Source of the DNA: Argyresthia goedartella
Lineage: Eukaryota > Arthropoda > Insecta > Lepidoptera > Argyresthiidae
Assembly (NCBI GenBank): GCA_949825045.1
Contig: OX463815.1
Span: forward strand, 21,941,231-22,005,230
DNA: 64,000 bases
Direction of reading: 5' to 3'
Of the stretch, positions 31,180 to 42,067 are shown piece by piece. The notes beneath the pieces were generated by a model. That model did not search any database and was not told the DNA's origin. It saw only the letters and a list, made by a program, of their open reading frames with translations. Position 1 is the stretch's first letter. Each line of letters opens with the position of its first letter. A program made the position numbers and the translations under genes.

Positions 31180-31365
31180 TTAGGGTTCCGTACCCGAAGG
31201 GTGCCAATCTGGCCCCCTTTTACTAAGCCTCCGAAGTCTGTCTGTATCTCTGTCCGTCACCAAGGTCTATCTGATGAACCGTAATAGCAGAAATAACATT
31301 TTCACAGAAAGTGTACTTCTGTTGCTGCCATAGTAACAAATAATGAAATACGCGTGATTTAAAAA
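31180..31365 (+). repeat. GGGTTCCG repeat, short copy
   Basis: AGGGTTCCGTACCCGAAGGG, TCTGTCTGTATCTCTGTCCG, CACCAAGGTCTATCTGATGA and TTTTCACAGAAAGTG in the usual order, cut off after AACAAATAATGAAATA. The poly-A that follows touches the 3' end of LINE B. Confidence 0.78.
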
Positions 31366-31492
31366 AAAAAAAAAAAACATTTATTAATCCCAATTACAAT
31401 ATTTATAACTTATACTATATAGCCACTACGCAAGCCAGTAGCTTATCTGTAGTGGCGAGTGTTACTTACATAACAACAATGTTTTAATTATA

Positions 31493-34442
31493 TTATTTGG
31501 AAACAGAGTTTTTGATGAGGAACTCTTTTATCTTATGCTTATACTTATTGCTATCGCTATTAATATATAAATGTTGAAGGTCGTTTGGAAGTTCGTTGAC
31601 CATATCCGGCAAGAAGTACATCCATGTTCTAGTTCCATATACATTATTATATCTAGGTAAAGTAAATGATGGCATAGAGGTAAGGTTACGTAGTCTAGAG
31701 GATCTTTCCTTTTTTTTCAAGAACGTTTTGTTAATATCTTCATCGATTAGTGTATGTAATTTTAATTTGTCGTATACATCTAGTATTTTACAGTATTGGA
31801 ATAGGTTAATTTTGGTTTTCTTATCTCCAGAAAAGGCTTTTGTTGGAACAATTACTATTAAAATACTTTTTTGGAGTTTATATATCTTTTCTAAATATGT
31901 TTTGTATGATCTTCCGTAGCTACTTATACCATATCCTATAATTGCATCGGCCATTGCCATATATATTAGTCTTAGTATTTTAAACGGTACTTTATATTTA
32001 AGAATCGCAAATTTACCCAATAACGCTCTCAGTTTATGACACACATGTTGTATGTGCGGTTCCCAGTTGAAGCGCTTATCTATAATCAGTCCTAGATACT
32101 TGTGTTGTTGGACCACCTCTAGTGATGTGTATTTACAGTTTGTATTTTTTGCGTGAAAACATTGATGCTCATGTGCTACGATGCTGGGTTGGATGTCGGT
32201 GCTGTTGTGAGATGAGTGAATGTGTACTACTTTCGTCTTGTTTGAATTGATAACGAGCGCCGCGTCATGCGCCCATTTGCATAAAAGGTTGTAATTTTCT
32301 TGCATAATCCGTTCCGCTGTTTTTATATCACTGTGGGCGACAACCAAGCATGTATCATCGGCAAATTGGTAAACCGATCCTTCTGTTATAATATTACACA
32401 TATCATTGACATAAAACAGATATTCTAAGGGGGCTAATATGGACCCTTGAGCAGATCCTACCTCAGTATGAGTCAAGCTACTCAGCTGTTCTGCTATTTT
32501 TACTGTTGTGATCGAGCTGTGATAATTTTTTATCCATTTTAGGAATGGGCCCTATATACCATTTTGTTCTAATCTATTATATAATGTTTCATTTTCTATG
32601 GTGTCGAAGGCCTTACTAAAATCGATAAAAATAGTTAGTACATGTTTTTTATTATTTAGGTACTCGTTAACTTCGTTAGTAAATTTTGACAAAAGCTGAG
32701 TTGTACTTTTATTTTTTTGAAATCCGTATTGATTGTTATTTATGATTCCATTTTTTTGTATGTAGTTATTTATTTGAATGCCGAAGTATCTCTCGATGAT
32801 CTTATCTATACTAGATAGAATGGTGATTGGTCGATAATTGTTGGTACCTGTTTTACTTCCATTTTTGAATATTGGTCTTATGATACCTATTTTTATTTGG
32901 TCAGGATATATAGTTGTTTCTATACACTGATTTATCAGGTGAGTGATAATTGGAACAAGCTCATTTGATATAATTTTAATATCACATACTCCAATGCCAT
33001 CAATGCCTGGACTATTTTTTGAATTCATGTGTTTAATAATTTTTTCCGTGATTTCATTACTGGCCTTGTATATTTTCATATATCTATCCGTGATATTTAT
33101 ATGATTTTTGTTATCAAGAAGTGGCCTTTTGCAATTTTGGCATATTTTTTTTACATTATTGCTGAATTCTTCAGCAAATATATATTAGTTAAATTAGTGA
33201 CATTCGTGTTAAAAGCCTTACATATTATTTCATCTATCGATTTTGTAAGTTTACCGCATAATTTATTTATTATTTGCCATATCTGTTTTGTGTTTTTAAA
33301 GTTATTGATTATTTCTTGTATAGTATAATTGTTTTTTATTAAGTTAGTATAGGCAGTGGTTTTGTTCCTGTAATTATTATAAATTAATCTATTCTTCGCA
33401 TTGCTTTGGTCCTTTTTCCAAATTTTGTATAGTTCATCTCTTGTCTTGCACATAGTGATTCGTTTTTTGTCGATCCACTTAAATTTTTTTCTTTTTCCTT
33501 CACTATTATTTTTGATTTTGTACTTACATTTTTTATATGTTACATTAAATTTATCGATTATAAAGTTTAGAATATCGTTGGGGTTTTTCATTTCCAACGC
33601 TGATCTCCAATCAGTGTTTTTAAGTGCGAAATTAGTTTCTGATGATTTAGTTTAGTTGAGACCTTGTTTACGAGAGGTGGTTTGGTAAGGGACCTATTGT
33701 CTTTTATCAAGTAACCGGTTATGCAATGTTCAGCTGGTGCTATATTGATAACGGTCGTGTTCACGTCGCGGTTACCTACGCAACGCATAAAGATGTGATC
33801 ACTACAAGATCTCGTTATAAGATCACCCTTTTTTTCTATTCGTGTACATTGCGTAATACCGCTTTCAAGTCCAATTTCGCTTAGTTTGTTTAAATACTGC
33901 ATCCTGTGTTCATTATACTTTGTTGTGTCAATGTTCATGTCTCCTATAATCATGTAGTCGCTTTTTATTGCATATTTTTTATTTAAAATAGAAAGTTCTT
34001 CAATAAAACGTGTCTTATTTTTATCCGGCGGCCTATATACCGCACATATTCCTATTTTGTAGTTATAAGATGTTTTTATTTCGCCTGTTAAGCATTCAAA
34101 ATTATAGGTACACGAGTCTGTCCTGTAAAATTCTATGCTTTTGTGTATGTATAATATAATGCCACCGCCCTTTCTATAATTTCTAAGTTCTGTGTACATA
34201 CTATAGTTATCTAGCTGAAATAATTGTTTACAATTTTCGTTTATATTAGCTTCCGTAATCACAATAATATGAATAGTGTTTTTACAGTTATGTATAGTGC
34301 ATTCTACCTGGCTGAAGTTTTTTACCATAGATCGTATATTTACATGAAGTGTTAGTAAACATTGCTCAGTAATTGATTGCGATCCTACAAAGTCATTCCA
34401 GGTATCAAAGTTTTGTTCTATTATAAATGACTCATTAGCCAT
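31493..34442 (-). pseudogene. LINE B copy 1 ORF2, frameshifted
   Basis: It starts at ATG 34442 (ANESFIIEQNFDTW). The endonuclease has HVNIRSM, ITEANI, GDMNIDTT and SDHIF. The late SDH-type motif reads AEH here, against ADH in copy 2. A one-base loss near 33635 shifts the frame, and a second break lies near 33155. The reverse transcriptase follows: SPGIDGIG, NNYRPITILSSIDKI, FIDFSKAFDT, a stop near 32552, GSAQGSILAPLEYLFYVNDM, and QFADDTCLVV, then an open 327-codon C-terminal part ending at 31493. Catalytic RT residues are present. At least three lesions make it inactive. CR1/Jockey-like; clade not assigned. Confidence 0.88.
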
Positions 34443-34511
34443 TTATGTAAAAAAAAAGTTGGCAGTTAGTACGACAGTATATTTTAACTTAGGAGTATGG
34501 TGATACCTTGA

Positions 34512-35498
34512 TTAGGGGTGATCCTCAATTTCGGCGACAATCCTCTCAATGTCGCTCTGGGACCTAATCACAAAGTATTTTTCGTTTTCCGATTTGCGCG
34601 CCATTATGTTCCCGTTCTTTATCCATACGAACTTATACTGGTATTTATCTTTCAGCTCCGTTTTTGTTTTCCACAGTAGGAATGCAGTTGAGTGTGTGAG
34701 CGCCTCTCGTACGTATATCTTGTCGTCTCCGTCGATGCCTAGGTCCTTGCTGTAGATGCTAGTATCCCTCGACTTGTTGATCCATTGGTCCCGGCAGCCC
34801 TCCTGCAGGATAACTGTGATGGCGGAGTGTTCCCGTTTCTTGTTGATATTTTTATTGCGTGATTTCTTCCGAAATACTTTTTTTATGCTATCCGGTTTTT
34901 GTTGCAGCTTGGAACATATGACATTTAATATATTTGTTAGATTCTCATCTTTTTCTTCTTTGATTCCGCATATCTCGATGTGATTGTTTATCTGATTTTG
35001 TTCCATCATATTGATGCGTTGCTCCAACACGTCATTTCGTAGGTTCATAGTATTTAGGTTGTTTTTGAGTTCATGTTGTTGTTTTTCCATGAATTTTCGC
35101 TGATGTTCATATCTGTTTATCTTCTCTTCATACTCATCAATTTTGTCCGAGAAAAAAGATAATGCTTGTTGAATTTCTATGCGTATTGTTTCGCGTACCT
35201 CCCTCCTTATCTGTGCTAACATTTGTTTGGTGGTGTCACTAGTAGTTGATAGTTGCTGTTCCGAGTCTGTAGCCTCTTCATCGTCGGCGTCAGGCATGAT
35301 GCATGACAGCCGCTTGGGTCGGACGCTTCCGATGCAGGGCCGGCATTTCCAGTCCACGAATTCGGTTAAGTTTAGAGCACTGAGCTGTTCGGCATTAATC
35401 GATGCATATTGCGCATGTACCCATTTAGAACATTTGCTGCACTGCAATCTAGGACACTTTTTGGTTACCAGTTTATTACATTTGGCACATTTTGCCAT
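34512..35498 (-). CDS. LINE B copy 1 ORF1: PHD-like finger, coiled coil, FP-like C terminus
   Basis: The frame is open from ATG 35498 (MAKCAKCNKLV) for 328 residues; it also extends upstream but this ATG begins the recognisable domain. Residues ~3-55 form a PHD-like zinc finger (CAKC, CPRLQCSKCSKWVH, WKCRPC). One expected Cys is Tyr (VHAQY), which may break zinc binding. Residues ~110-210 are Glu/Lys/Gln-rich heptads, a likely coiled coil for oligomerisation. The last ~120 residues (HIEICGIKE through IVAEIEDHP) recall the baculovirus FP-like RNA-binding region of CR1-group ORF1 proteins, from memory. It lies 69 bases upstream of ORF2. It would bind element RNA. Confidence 0.8.
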   Translation of the reverse strand: MAKCAKCNKLVTKKCPRLQCSKCSKWVHAQYASINAEQLSALNLTEFVDWKCRPCIGSVRPKRLSCIMPDADDEEATDSEQQLSTTSDTTKQMLAQIRREVRETIRIEIQQALSFFSDKIDEYEEKINRYEHQRKFMEKQQHELKNNLNTMNLRNDVLEQRINMMEQNQINNHIEICGIKEEKDENLTNILNVICSKLQQKPDSIKKVFRKKSRNKNINKKREHSAITVILQEGCRDQWINKSRDTSIYSKDLGIDGDDKIYVREALTHSTAFLLWKTKTELKDKYQYKFVWIKNGNIMARKSENEKYFVIRSQSDIERIVAEIEDHP

Positions 35499-35621
35499 TG
35501 TAGGTATCTGAGGGTAGTCGTATTTCGCGTTAGAAAAACAAATCGTGCGGTTGCGCGTCCACTCTGTTTCGCATCGAGCGAGGCACTGAAATGAAAGCGG
35601 GTCCCCATACAAATATTCATA

Positions 35622-35800
35622 ATGCTCATAATTTCTTTATTACTAATTTCTTAATATTCTTTATTAAACAACATATAAAAAATAACCTATAAATAGAGCG
35701 AGCGAACAAGAGATCTCTTCCAGCAAACCAAGTAAGAATGAGATGGGTTGATTGTGGGGCAGGAGTATATCTGTGTACAACATACAACAGTCGCCTCTTT
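35622..35800 (-). mobile_element. LINE 3' untranslated tail fragment
   Basis: Minus strand: ACTTGGTTTGCTGGAAGAGA, TCTCTTGTTCGCTCGC, with AATAAAG-type end and TATGAG. It is in the same tail family as 27105 and 42260. Confidence 0.65.
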
Positions 35801-35899
35801 GCCTCCAGCATCTAAAACATTGAGGTGACGGAATTCAAATTGAGTTCTAGATTTCCCTGAACCTTAAACATGTGTTAGTTTAAGATTTGACATTCTCCA

Positions 35900-35956
35900 A
35901 ATGTTACCTATGTGTTTCTTATGGAAATAAACTCTTTTTGATTTTGATTTTTTTTG
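35900..35956 (+). mobile_element. 3' terminus of a LINE C-type element
   Basis: TTATGGAAATAAACTCTTTT with TGATTTTGATTTT is the same end as in C2 (52060-52102, plus) and C1 (37319-37360, minus). Only the terminal piece remains. Confidence 0.55.
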
Positions 35957-36189
35957 AACATAATTTACCTGATATTTAAATAGTAACTATAATTAGTATA
36001 AACCAGAGACACAAGTACCTACTAGTTTCGCTAGTTTTTATTGTCAGAAAGTGTGTCGAATGATAACCATTCGAGAAGCTAAATCTTAGCTAGATTCAGC
36101 TGTTTGCCTTCGTATTGTAATTGAGAGTTTTCTAACGTTAGGTAGGTTAGTGTTAAGCCGCGAATAATTGTATGATGGGATCCTAGGGT

Positions 36190-36680
36190 GTTATAATTTA
36201 AGTTTTTTAAGGTGCATGAAACAACAAATACATAAAAATGCATGATACATACATGCTAAACATAGATTAAACCTAAATATATATACCTGAATAGAACATA
36301 TTAAACCTGAATGTTTAAGCGACTTAAATATATCGAGAGTTAGACTGTCCGTGATGGTGCAGGGGAGTGCATTCCACAACCGACTGGCCCAGATTCGAAA
36401 TCAGTGCTCATAGGTCGCGGTGTCATGCCGAGGAATTGAGAGCCTGGATGCTATATGAGATCTCCGAAGCCTGCTGGAAGACAAAAATTCTAAACCGTCA
36501 TGTAATAAGCTAGGGTAGCGTGGGCTCCGTAGGATGTTGTAAAGGAAATCGAGGATGAGAGAATCCCGGCAAAGACGGATCGCCAACCACTATAACTCCA
36601 TGCGATGCTGTGATATATGGTCAATCTGAAGATGAACCGGATCCCGAGATTTTGAAGTTGTTTAATTTTATTCATTAGTC
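36190..36680 (-). pseudogene. LINE C-terminal fragment (same family as 9060)
   Basis: Minus-strand pieces: IKQLQNLGIRFIF, RDSLILDFLYNILRSPRYPS, SRLRRSHIASRLSIPRHDTATYEH and WNALPCTITDS. There are several frameshifts. It faces LINE D, which is the same type on the opposite strand. Confidence 0.75.
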
Positions 36681-36989
36681 ATTCAAATATAATCGATAAT
36701 TTCGCGTCATCTGCAAATTGTTTCGGTGACGCAATGGACGAAGCTTACTAAATAAACGTAGTGCTTTTTATTTTATTAAATTTTATTATATTTTAAGAAA
36801 CTAATTTGGATATTTCGAGTATTTGATGTCTAACTAATTTTCAACCTTTCAATCTACTTCAAAAAGGTGGAGGTTCTCAATTCGACTGTTTTTTTTTTGT
36901 ATTGTGTATAACGTCATACTTCAGAGGTGGTCCTTGATAAATTTTATCAAAATCGACTCAGCGATTTTTGATAAAATCATTAGAAACAA

Positions 36990-37318
36990 AAAACAACCCA
37001 CCCTCTCCAAAGTTCTTGAATTCATTGTCCATACCCAGCTCTCTTATTATATTACCTTCACTCAAACAATGTGCTTAACAAGTACCAGTCAGGATATAGA
37101 CCGGGTCATAGCATCGTCATGGCTCTGCTGAAAGTCACAGATAACATCCAGCTAGCCATGGACCGCAAACAGCTCTCCGTGCTGGATTTACTTGACTCCA
37201 GTAGTGCCTTCAACTAAGTAAATTTCGAAATTCTCGTTGAGCTTCTCAGATCCCTGAACGTCTCCTCCTTCTCTGCCAGCTGGATCGGCTCCCATTTGAG
37301 GGATCGGTAACAGCGTAT
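36990..37318 (+). pseudogene. LINE D, reverse transcriptase part 1
   Basis: Translation gives PTLSKVLEFIVHTQLSYYIT, then in another frame NKYQSGYRPGHSIVMALLKV, LDLLDSSSAFN (the Asp catalytic region, with a stop), ILVELLRSLNVSSFSASWIG and R-QRI. The next expected residues begin at 40906, on the far side of LINE C1. So LINE D was already present when C1 landed. Confidence 0.8.
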
Positions 37319-37560
37319 CAAATCAAATCAAATCAAATCAAAAATCATTTATTTCCATAGGATGTTGTTACATCACTTAGCTCCGTCATTACATTTTTTT
37401 GGGTGATTTCACTAACACAATGGTGGAATCTGTGGAGAAGAGCTCACCGAAGAAACTTCACAGTCGTCGCATCTTTTGCGTTTCCTTTTTTAAATAAAAT
37501 ATTGTCAAATTACAAAATGAATGCTAATTATATATCGAAACAGCCTGTTACTCAAACAAT

Positions 37561-40380
37561 CTATTCCCATGAACATCTATCCTCTAAGTAATCAGATATC
37601 CTATAGTAACCATTTTTATACAATTTCTGTTTTATTATTATTTTAAACTTGTATAAAGGTAAGTTTTTAATATCAGTAGGGACCTTATTGTAATAGCGTA
37701 TACAATTTCCTTTAAAAGAATTACTAATTTTATGTAGTCGGCTTACATACGCAACCAACTTGTCTTTATTTCTAGTATTAAAATTGTGTATATCACTGTA
37801 CTTCTGAACATTAGTTATATTTCTTTTTACATACACAAGATTGTCATAGATATATTGAGACACAAATGTCAGAATATTGATTTCTTTAAACTTTTCCCTC
37901 AGTGACACTCTAGGCCCTAATCTATAAATTGCACTAACAGCCCGTTTCTGCAGAATAAATATACTATTAGCATTCGCAGCGTGACCCCACAATAAAATAC
38001 CATAGGTCATTAGACTATGAAAGTAACTAAAGTAGACTAGTCTAGCGGTGTCTACGTCGGTAAGAGCTCTAATTTTTTTAACTGCGAACGCTGCCGAACT
38101 CAGTCTGTTCGACAATTTATTTATATGAGGATCCCATTGTAGTTTGGCGTCTAAAGTAATGCCCAAAAAGACAGTCGACTGCACAAGGTCCAATCTCTGT
38201 CCTTTTATAAATATGTCTGTAGTTACCGGGTTCACATTGGGTAACACGAATTTAATACATTTAGTTTTCTTTTCATTAAGTAATACATTGTTAACAGTAA
38301 ACCAGTTCACTATACTAGAGATAGCATTGTTTACCTCGTCATAATTTGGTTGCTGTCTTTTAACTTTAAATATCAAAGAAGTCTCATCGGCAAACAATAC
38401 TAACCCATGTTTTGCTTTAACAAGGTAAGATAAATCATTAATATATACTAAAAACAAGAAAGGACCAAGAATTGAACCTTGCGGTACGCTCATACTTATT
38501 GAAGACCCAGGTGATCTTTTCCCATTAACATCGACCATCTGAACCCTATCTGTTAGATATGACTCCAGAAGGCCAAGTGCCTGATCTTTTACACCATAAT
38601 GGCGTAACTTCCTGACAAGAGTGTCATGATGGACGCAATCAAAAGCCTTGGATAGATCGCAGAAGACACCTATTGCATCCATTGCAACTTCCCAGGCATC
38701 AAAAATATTGTCGGTTAGTTCAACACCAGCATCGGCTGTTGAACGACCCTTTGTGAAACCAAACTGAGCAATATGAATTAAATTATTGAGATAAAAATGA
38801 CTTTGCAATTGATTAAGTATGAGTTTTTCAAATATTTTGCTAAGCGTTGGTAGTATCGATATGGGTCTAAAATTGGTGGGGTCTGATGTACTACCAGCTT
38901 TGAATAAAGGTATAACTTTACTTAGTTTCATCAAGTCAGGAAACACACCATTATCTATACATTGATTAAATATACAACAAAGGTGAGGTGCAATACAATC
39001 TACAATGGAACTAATAATTTTTACTGATAGACCATGGGCGTCAGCTGTCTTTTTCATTTCCAGGGATTTAAACGCTTTTACAATGTCTTCATTATTTACG
39101 TGCCTAAATTTAAAATCTGTTTTACATTCCTCAAAGTTTTGTTTAAGTATAGATTCAGCAGCAGCGGGAGATGAATTTAAATACTTGGTTGTTGAAACTG
39201 GAATGTCCGTAAATAAATTTTCGAAAGCTTTTGCTACTTCTAGATCTGTACTTAGCAATTGATTATCTATCTTAAGCTTGAAGTTATTATGTGTAGCTTT
39301 GGCCTTTCCAGTCTCTCTGTTTATAATTTGCCAAGTCGTTTTCATTACATTGCTACTAGATTCAATTTTGTTTTTAATGAAATTAGATTTAGCTACGGCA
39401 CAAACGCTTTTAAACATTTTTGAATAACTACGAACATAATCTAGAAAGGCCGTATTTTTGTTATATGATTTCTCTTCATAGAGTTTATGTAATCTTCGTC
39501 TGCTCCTATGAATTCCAACTGTCGCCCAATCACTAAACAAAGCTTTGTTATTAACTTTTATAGTTTTTGATTTAAATACCGTATCATATTCATTTTTGAC
39601 AAGGTTAAATACTGAGTTGTACAACAAATTTGGATCGTCACTGTATGGTATTTCCCATAGTTTATCTAAAATATTATCCCTGTAGTGTTCAAGCCGAGTG
39701 TCACTAACGGGCACACATGTAATATCCTCTTTTTGGTCCTTTTTTATTTTAATATTGAATATACCTATCTGACCAGAGTGATCAGAGGTTAATTTATTGA
39801 TGACCGATTTGAAAATGGGCGTAATGTTAGTAAATATATTGTCAATGCAGGTAGCAGATGTTGCAGTAATTCTAGTAGGCTCCAAAAACAGATAGTTCAT
39901 GTTGTGACATAAAAATAAAGATTTTAATCTAGTACAAATATTATTATCCTCTAACAGATTAACATTAAAATCACCACAAATTATAAAAAAAATGTTTTTA
40001 TCGCTGATTTTAATCAACACTTCATCCATTTTCTTTTCGAATAAATCAAAGGATGAATCTGGTGGTCTGTATACGCTCATTACAATAAGTTGTTCAAGTT
40101 CAATACAGGCTATTTCCATGGTACGCTCAACAGACAAGCTCACTATGTCAACTCGTTCCTTATATTTAAAACTATTATTTACAAGTATTAAGGAGCCACC
40201 GCGATCAGCTGTTTTTCTGTTGAACGAACTAGCAACGTGGTGGTTATTAAAGTTGAACATGAACTGATAACTCTTTAAAAAGTGCTCTGTTATACATAAA
40301 ATATCAATATTATTACAGTTCATGAATAACTCAATTTCCAGTTCTTTACTTAACATGCCCTGTATATTTTGATGAACCAC
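37561..40380 (-). CDS. LINE C1 ORF2: endonuclease and reverse transcriptase with altered active site
   Basis: A 939-residue open frame without stops. Endonuclease, residues ~1-225: HQNIQGML (Asn), CITEHFL (Glu), GDFNVNL (Asp/Asn), SDHSG (Asp/His). Reverse transcriptase, ~430-730: NFRPISILPTLSKI, FCDLSKAFDC (first Asp), SVPQGSILGPFLFLVYINDL, then FADE at 663-666. The family motif is FADD, and the sister copy at 50005 has FADD. Replacing the second catalytic Asp with Glu is expected to abolish or strongly weaken polymerisation. The preceding SMS also differs from SMG in C2. Jockey/CR1-like. The rest of the protein is well kept, so the change is recent. A protein may still be made but is unlikely to copy RNA. 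Confidence 0.93.
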   Translation of the reverse strand: MVHQNIQGMLSKELEIELFMNCNNIDILCITEHFLKSYQFMFNFNNHHVASSFNRKTADRGGSLILVNNSFKYKERVDIVSLSVERTMEIACIELEQLIVMSVYRPPDSSFDLFEKKMDEVLIKISDKNIFFIICGDFNVNLLEDNNICTRLKSLFLCHNMNYLFLEPTRITATSATCIDNIFTNITPIFKSVINKLTSDHSGQIGIFNIKIKKDQKEDITCVPVSDTRLEHYRDNILDKLWEIPYSDDPNLLYNSVFNLVKNEYDTVFKSKTIKVNNKALFSDWATVGIHRSRRRLHKLYEEKSYNKNTAFLDYVRSYSKMFKSVCAVAKSNFIKNKIESSSNVMKTTWQIINRETGKAKATHNNFKLKIDNQLLSTDLEVAKAFENLFTDIPVSTTKYLNSSPAAAESILKQNFEECKTDFKFRHVNNEDIVKAFKSLEMKKTADAHGLSVKIISSIVDCIAPHLCCIFNQCIDNGVFPDLMKLSKVIPLFKAGSTSDPTNFRPISILPTLSKIFEKLILNQLQSHFYLNNLIHIAQFGFTKGRSTADAGVELTDNIFDAWEVAMDAIGVFCDLSKAFDCVHHDTLVRKLRHYGVKDQALGLLESYLTDRVQMVDVNGKRSPGSSISMSVPQGSILGPFLFLVYINDLSYLVKAKHGLVLFADETSLIFKVKRQQPNYDEVNNAISSIVNWFTVNNVLLNEKKTKCIKFVLPNVNPVTTDIFIKGQRLDLVQSTVFLGITLDAKLQWDPHINKLSNRLSSAAFAVKKIRALTDVDTARLVYFSYFHSLMTYGILLWGHAANANSIFILQKRAVSAIYRLGPRVSLREKFKEINILTFVSQYIYDNLVYVKRNITNVQKYSDIHNFNTRNKDKLVAYVSRLHKISNSFKGNCIRYYNKVPTDIKNLPLYKFKIIIKQKLYKNGYYRISDYLEDRCSWE

Positions 40381-40502
40381 GTTTAAAATATTTTTACTTT
40401 TACATTTTTCATTACTAGTAACTTGATTTAATGGGCAAGATGAAGGTTTATTTATACAAATATTAATATTACTGCCAGAGTTACTCTCTGTTGTCCTATG
40501 GG

Positions 40503-40829
40503 TTAATTTAAAGAGCTTGGAACAGATTCCAAGGAGTACATGTCATTATTATTACACTGCTCAATAGAAGCAGGCGTTTCATTAGTCAAAAACATGACTG
40601 AGTTCAAAATAAAATAAGATAGTGACTGTGCTATCTGTTTTGTGTAAAACCTAGATAGGTAATACCTATCCTTAGTCAAATAAAAATATTTTCCAATACA
40701 ATTATTGGTGTCTATGAAATGAAATTTTTCAGTATGATGACATGTCAATGTGTGTATAAATGTATTATAATCATGTCTTATATGATTTTCATGTTGTGAC
40801 AAAGATTGGCTGAAGGGAAACGCAAACAA
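40503..40829 (-). pseudogene. LINE C1 ORF1, C-terminal remnant
   Basis: A 108-codon frame ending shortly upstream of ORF2. FHFIDTNN followed by a helical YTKQIAQSLSYFI end resembles the end of an SGNH/GDSL-type esterase domain, which some CR1-group ORF1 proteins carry. This is a weak likeness. The 5' part of ORF1 is lost at the truncation. Confidence 0.5.
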
Positions 40830-40905
40830 GATTATTCTATCTACATTTTGTAAAGAATTTAATTTGGAAAAGTATTTAGTAATTAGTTTTTTAGATACAT
40901 TTTCC

Positions 40906-41860
40906 CTTCTACCAATTAAATCAGGTCAGAGGAGACATCTACTGAATGGTGTGATCTCTTTACATGCGTCCCTCAAGTTAGCATTCTTTCTCCAATTCTA
41001 TTATCATTAACTCCATCTCGGACGTCCTGTCTTCTTCATATAATCTTTAAGCTAATCATCTCCAGATTTATCACCAATTCTCTCCTAATGAGGAAAACTT
41101 TGCTGTGGAGGCAATCAACACTGAACTCGAGGGTATAAGAAGTTGGGCTTCATCCTTCGGACTGGTCGACCCGATCAAGTCCTAGGTCATGATTAAAGGT
41201 ACCAGACCTTCTCTTAACTTGTTGCAGCAACATTCCATTCCACCTGTCACTTTTAATAGTACCACAATCGTTTATAGCGATAAAGCTAAAAAACTGGGTC
41301 TTATCTTTGACAACCAGCTGTCCTGCATCGCATGTCAATGAGGTTAGTCGCCGTGTTTTTTGCTACTTTTCACTCTCTCAGGAGGCTTCAGTACGTTTTG
41401 TCTCGACAGACCAAAATCACTCTCGCTAAGTCTCTCCTTCTACCCCTCATCGACTATGCTCATGTATGCTGGGTAAGTGCTAACTAAAAACTACTGAACA
41501 CACTCGAACGACTTCAAAATCTCGGGATTCGGTTTATCTTCGGGCAGCGCAAGTACGACCATGTATCACAACATGCAAGAATTTAATGTGGCTGCCGATC
41601 CGTCTTCGCGGGGATTCTCACATTCTCTATTTTCTCCACAACATTTTACGGAATCCACGCTAACCAACTTTCCTACGAGACAGTTTTCACTTTATTTCTT
41701 CCAGCAGGCCTCGGAGAACTCATGCATTTTCTATGCTCACAACTCCACAGCATAACACCGCGTCTTATGAGCACGGGTTTAGACTCCAGACCATTGGGTT
41801 GTGGAATGCACTCCCCTGCACCATCAGGGATATTCCTAATCTCAATATTACATTTAACAT
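40906..41860 (+). pseudogene. LINE D, reverse transcriptase part 2 and C terminus
   Basis: It resumes with WCDLFTCVPQVSILSPI (the VPQGSVLSP motif with Gly to Val). Then come NEENFAVEAINTELEGIRSW, IPPVTFNSTTIVYSDKAKKLGLIFD, the C-terminal LGIRFIF, and HNTASYEHGFRLQTIGLWNA. FADD is missing and frameshifts are frequent. The C terminus is then interrupted by a SINE at 41862. Confidence 0.82.
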
Positions 41861-41861
41861 T

Positions 41862-42067
41862 AAACATTTACATACAGGCACATATATTGCTTCTGGCCTC
41901 ACACTAGGATACCCTGTGTCGTGAGAGCCAGAAACAGCGATGTCAAACACATATAAACATCATAGACCTGGGGTTTTTTCTTTTCTTCACCCCCAGCCGG
42001 GGATCGAACCCGGGACCTCTCGCATGGTAGGCAGAGCCACAACCGTTGCGCCACAGAGGTTGTCCAT
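41862..42067 (-). mobile_element. tRNA-headed SINE (family 1), complete, inside LINE D
   Basis: This is the best copy of family 1. On the minus strand the head begins CCTCTGTGGCGCAACGGTTG, with TGGCTCTGCCTACCATGCGA and B-box GGGTTCGATCCCCGGC. Then come an AAGAAAAGAAAAAA linker, the body CCAGGTCTATGATG to GAAGCAATATATGTGCCTGT, and an ATGTAAATG end. LINE D coding sequence (ending ITFNI) resumes after it as FKSHVKKPVCM. Confidence 0.9.

Larger units (their letters stand above)
29766..34894. repeat. Duplicated segment, copy 1 (partner 58053-64000)
   Basis: Parts of LINE A, a TA run, a SINE fragment, a GGGTTCCG repeat and LINE B occur in the same order, orientation and with the same junctions as at 58053-64000. 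The coordinate offset is 28287 left of the LINE A deletion, about 29127 over most of the rest and 29106 at the far end. Sequences look about 98-99% identical by eye outside indels. Confidence 0.92.
37319..40905 (-). mobile_element. LINE C1, inserted into LINE D
   Basis: It contains ORF2 and the end of ORF1 and is 5'-truncated at about 40905. Its 3' end is an (AATCA)n run at 37319-37342 next to AATAAATGAT. LINE D coding sequence continues on both sides. The target duplication cannot be read because the tail repeat blends with the flank. Confidence 0.85.
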
